From Panopea generosa (Eukaryota; Mollusca; Bivalvia; Adapedonta; Hiatellidae), in NCBI GenBank assembly GCA_029582155.1, contig CM055900.1:46179736-46243735 (forward strand): a stretch of DNA of 64,000 bases, given 5' to 3'. Both the position numbers and the translations under genes were made by a program. This document shows positions 61,433 through 64,000 of this stretch, piece after piece. A model generated the notes under the pieces. That model did no database searches, was not told where the DNA came from, and saw only the letters and a program-made list of their open reading frames with translations. Position 1 is the first letter of the stretch. Every line of letters begins with the position of its first letter.

Positions 61433-62459
61433 ATAATTCCAATCCTGATGATTATTTTTAATTTGAAACTTCTCAAATGAATGAAAAAAAACAAACAAAA
61501 GAAAAATAACTAAACGCTGCAAAGTGAACGTGTAAGAATACATCACCTCTGTCCTGGTTGACATCAAATTCCCGAGATCTAGTATACAATAATATCGTTG
61601 CGGCTATTATTTCCATTATCAGATGAACTCTGTAACATAAGTTGGTTTAGCATACAAATGACAAAATATTTTGCGGTGAAAAAATTAAACACCCGCCTTT
61701 TATCTCTCGATTTAGACAAATAAAAAATCAATATTTCCGGGAAATACCCGCACAGTGTGACGCTGACGTCATTGTTAAGTTTTTGTCTACACGCTTGTTT
61801 TAAAAAATGTGTCAATATTAACGAAGATCATATAAATCCACGCTCATTGATAAAGAATCCGAAATTGGAACCTTTTTAACGACTTTTACGTGCAAGGTTT
61901 GTGTATTTACATTGTCTCAAGATCGTTTGCTTCTGAACTTCAACTACATGTACATGTTTTTATTTCATTTTTCCTGTAGAACAAATTGGTCTGTGAAAAC
62001 TTTTGTCAGCGACTAGTATTCACGTTCGGTAAACCAGGGTTGTGTTTAATGGCATGCTATACATCTTAAATGTGAACATTTTATGACCTACTTCATTGCT
62101 TATCAAAACAACTTATGGTCTGATTGTGACGTCCGGTTAAATCGCTGAACCAAAGAAATCTATAAAACAATAAACCGATGAAAACATCTAAGACTAGACC
62201 TTACATTTTTTTTTGTTGTATTTTATTATTAATATAAGCTTGGAACCATCAAAATGTCGATGCTTCTTTGTTTACGCGAGAAACGTAAAAGTAGTCCGGT
62301 TCCAGGGTTTTATCGAAAAATAAAAATCTTTAAAAATTGACGTTGTCCAATGAAAATGCTTTAAAAACCTATATGATAATGAGATTGGAATTATTGACTT
62401 GTACAATATAAATCCAAATTGTACAGTGAACTGTATAACAACCTTATAATATTTAAGGA

Positions 62460-62572
62460 TTAAAAGCCGAGTTTTGAGTTTTCATCGGGGTTTTCATTAG
62501 GCTAGTTTAATTAGGCAACATTAAACTAGCCTAATATTTTTCATCACTTCATGAAAACTCAAAATTTGGCTT
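62460..62572. repeat. Hairpin at the right end of block Y, unit 3
   Basis: Arms AAGCCGAGTTTTGAGTTTTC and complement; loop around AGGCTAGTTTAATTAGGC. Confidence 0.78.
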
Positions 62573-62758
62573 TTTTTTTTTAACTTATATTTACATTATA
62601 AACTCCAGCTATTAAATATAAAACTATTACGTTATTTTTGTAATTTTGATATTTAAAAAGCAAAGTATACACATTAAACCACAAAGCCAATGTCATGAAT
62701 GTAATGGCGACGTTGTCAACATACTGAAAAAGTGCACGCATTTGTAGGACAACTGACG

Positions 62759-63213
62759 GACTCACACCACTATTATCTCCCTTGAGTACAGATGTAGGAG
62801 GTAGAAATAAAACTTTAGTTCTCTTTTTCTTCTTTTTTCAGGGCTTTGTACTACAATGTTTTGTTCTTTGCTAGATGGGTAAATGGTCTGTATTGTAGAA
62901 ATCACTACTGAAAATTTGATGCTGATACCAGCTTTCTGGGCAATTCTGTGTCATTACAGAATTGTTGGTTCGAACCGCATCTAGGGTCAATAGTTGACAT
63001 TTTATAACTCTGGAAATTGATAGGTCTCACAAAAGCATTGAATCTAAGAAAAAACCCAACCTGGTCAAGGTATACTTTTTTTCTTTATAACTGCATATCT
63101 TGAACCAGTGAAGAATTTGAGTCCAGGCACATACTGCTGAATTTAATTTTTCACTCTGTTTTGGACATAATTGTTACAATGGAGCCCTATGGGAAATGTA
63201 ATAGTGGTGTGAG
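62759..63213. mobile_element. TIR element in block Z of unit 3
   Basis: About 455 bp with 17-bp inverted ends G(A/T)CTCACACCACTATTA and one mismatch, inserted into a site that is intact in units 1 and 2 (ACTTACGGCAAACG). Flanks ACTGACG / GTGACGG suggest a 5-8-bp target duplication containing TGACG. The ends resemble those of element E (CTCAC, TGTGAGAC). No transposase. Confidence 0.85.
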
Positions 63214-63429
63214 ACGTGACGGCAAACGCCACGTGAAACTAACGGCAACGTGACGTTACACCAGCAAAACAAGTCGTGCAACAAATGAAATGCAAACTAG
63301 TCCTTTTAGCTCCGCTCAGCTGCAAGTGTTTTTCATTGGGGTATAGTTCATTTAGGCCGATTGCAGTGGGAATGTAAATATCAAACAGTGAACTGTATTA
63401 TGGCCTTTTTATTATTCAGTGTCCACATG

Positions 63430-63830
63430 CATTATTCTAACATCAAAGAACTTGACCCACATGCATTAATATCACATAACGGAGCAAGGCTCATAGAAAA
63501 CCTAGTTACTTGACATAATTTGCAAATGTATCGCATCATATGACATCATAGATATACAATGTCATGACATCACAGAGCATGTACGCATGACCCGTGTGTA
63601 AAATAATAACATAACAGATAGTGAATCGTGTGTAAAATTATGACATCACAGAGCATGACCTAAATATAAAATTATAACATCACAGATAATGACTTATTTG
63701 TAAAATAATGACATCACAGAGGATGACCCGTGTGTAAAATTATGACATCACAAAGTATAAACCATATCCAATATTATTATATCATAGAAAATAATCCATA
63801 TGATAAAATGATTGTATCACAACACATGAC
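63430..63830. repeat. Block Z array, TGACATCA-core repeat, unit 3
   Basis: Same repeat, about 11 copies. No tRNA follows because the array ends at 63,951. Confidence 0.82.
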
Positions 63831-63951
63831 CACGTTGTTTTTGGAAAACGAAACGTACAGTGTAAACTATTAAAAAAAATTAAAATAAAGCTGTACCCTA
63901 CAGGCGCATATTGTTATAAGACAGAATACATATATTAAGAAAAACATTTGT

Positions 63952-64000
63952 AATCGTCATGCAAATTGATCTTGAGGGACAACGTATCAAGTTATACTAT
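63952..64000. other. Unique sequence right of the array
   Basis: The 49 bp after the last unit do not match the unit start; nothing recognised. Confidence 0.6.

Larger units (their letters stand above)
59924..62572. repeat. X-Y block, unit 3 orientation
   Basis: Same orientation as unit 1, with a 1.25 kb internal deletion near 60,980 and a poly-T at its right end. Confidence 0.75.
57604..63951. repeat. tRNA-Tyr array unit 3
   Basis: 6.3 kb, oriented as unit 1. X lacks about 1.25 kb (counterpart of about 44,270-45,520 in unit 1), and Z contains a 450-bp TIR insertion (62,759-63,213). Similarity ends at 63,951, where unrelated sequence starts. Confidence 0.85.

Noticed and set aside
63430..63830. 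Regularly spaced repeats that might suggest a CRISPR array
   Set aside because: Animal genome context, repeats are degenerate with no unique spacers, and no cas genes; a plain tandem repeat.

Overview
This is animal nuclear DNA: very AT-rich, with spliced coding exons, LINE and SINE retroelements, DNA-transposon remnants, microsatellites and intron-containing tRNA genes. No prokaryotic feature is present. The SINE type, the small-family repeats and the divergent NETO-like protein fit a lophotrochozoan, most likely a bivalve mollusc. That assignment is an inference, because no species marker can be read here.

Left third (1-17.8 kb): the 3' part of one plus-strand gene. Seven exons join in a single frame of 598 visible codons and encode CUB - CUB - LDLa - one transmembrane helix - a cytoplasmic tail of about 240 residues. 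This is the architecture of NETO (neuropilin and tolloid-like), an auxiliary subunit of kainate-type glutamate receptors. The signal-peptide exon lies upstream of the window. One exon is only 30 nt. Another has its 3' splice site and first bases triplicated in tandem.

Middle (17.8-40.8 kb): intergenic and repeat-rich. It holds a MetaSINE-like SINE, a second tRNA-related SINE, an orphan LINE ORF1 fragment, a nearly full-length minus-strand LINE (about 24.95-29.95 kb) with intact ORF1 and endonuclease but a broken ORF2, a more decayed minus-strand LINE (about 31.1-34.75 kb), a third LINE 3' fragment, and two direct copies of a short terminal-inverted-repeat element.

Right third (40,837-63,951): a three-unit head-to-tail array whose two ends both lie in the window. 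Each unit carries two tRNA-Tyr(GUA) genes, giving six genes with identical mature sequence and divergent 16-nt introns, followed by a SINE and repeat blocks X, Y and Z. In unit 2 the X-Y block is inverted with base-precise breakpoints and carries a 2.7 kb composite insertion whose flanks suggest integration of a circle by recombination. Block Z is an array of roughly 34-bp repeats with a TGACATCA core.

The array is the best candidate for something undescribed: a locally amplified tRNA-Tyr locus rearranging through hairpins, palindromes and TIR elements while the mature tRNA sequence stays constant. All comparisons were made by eye; no alignment or database search was run.
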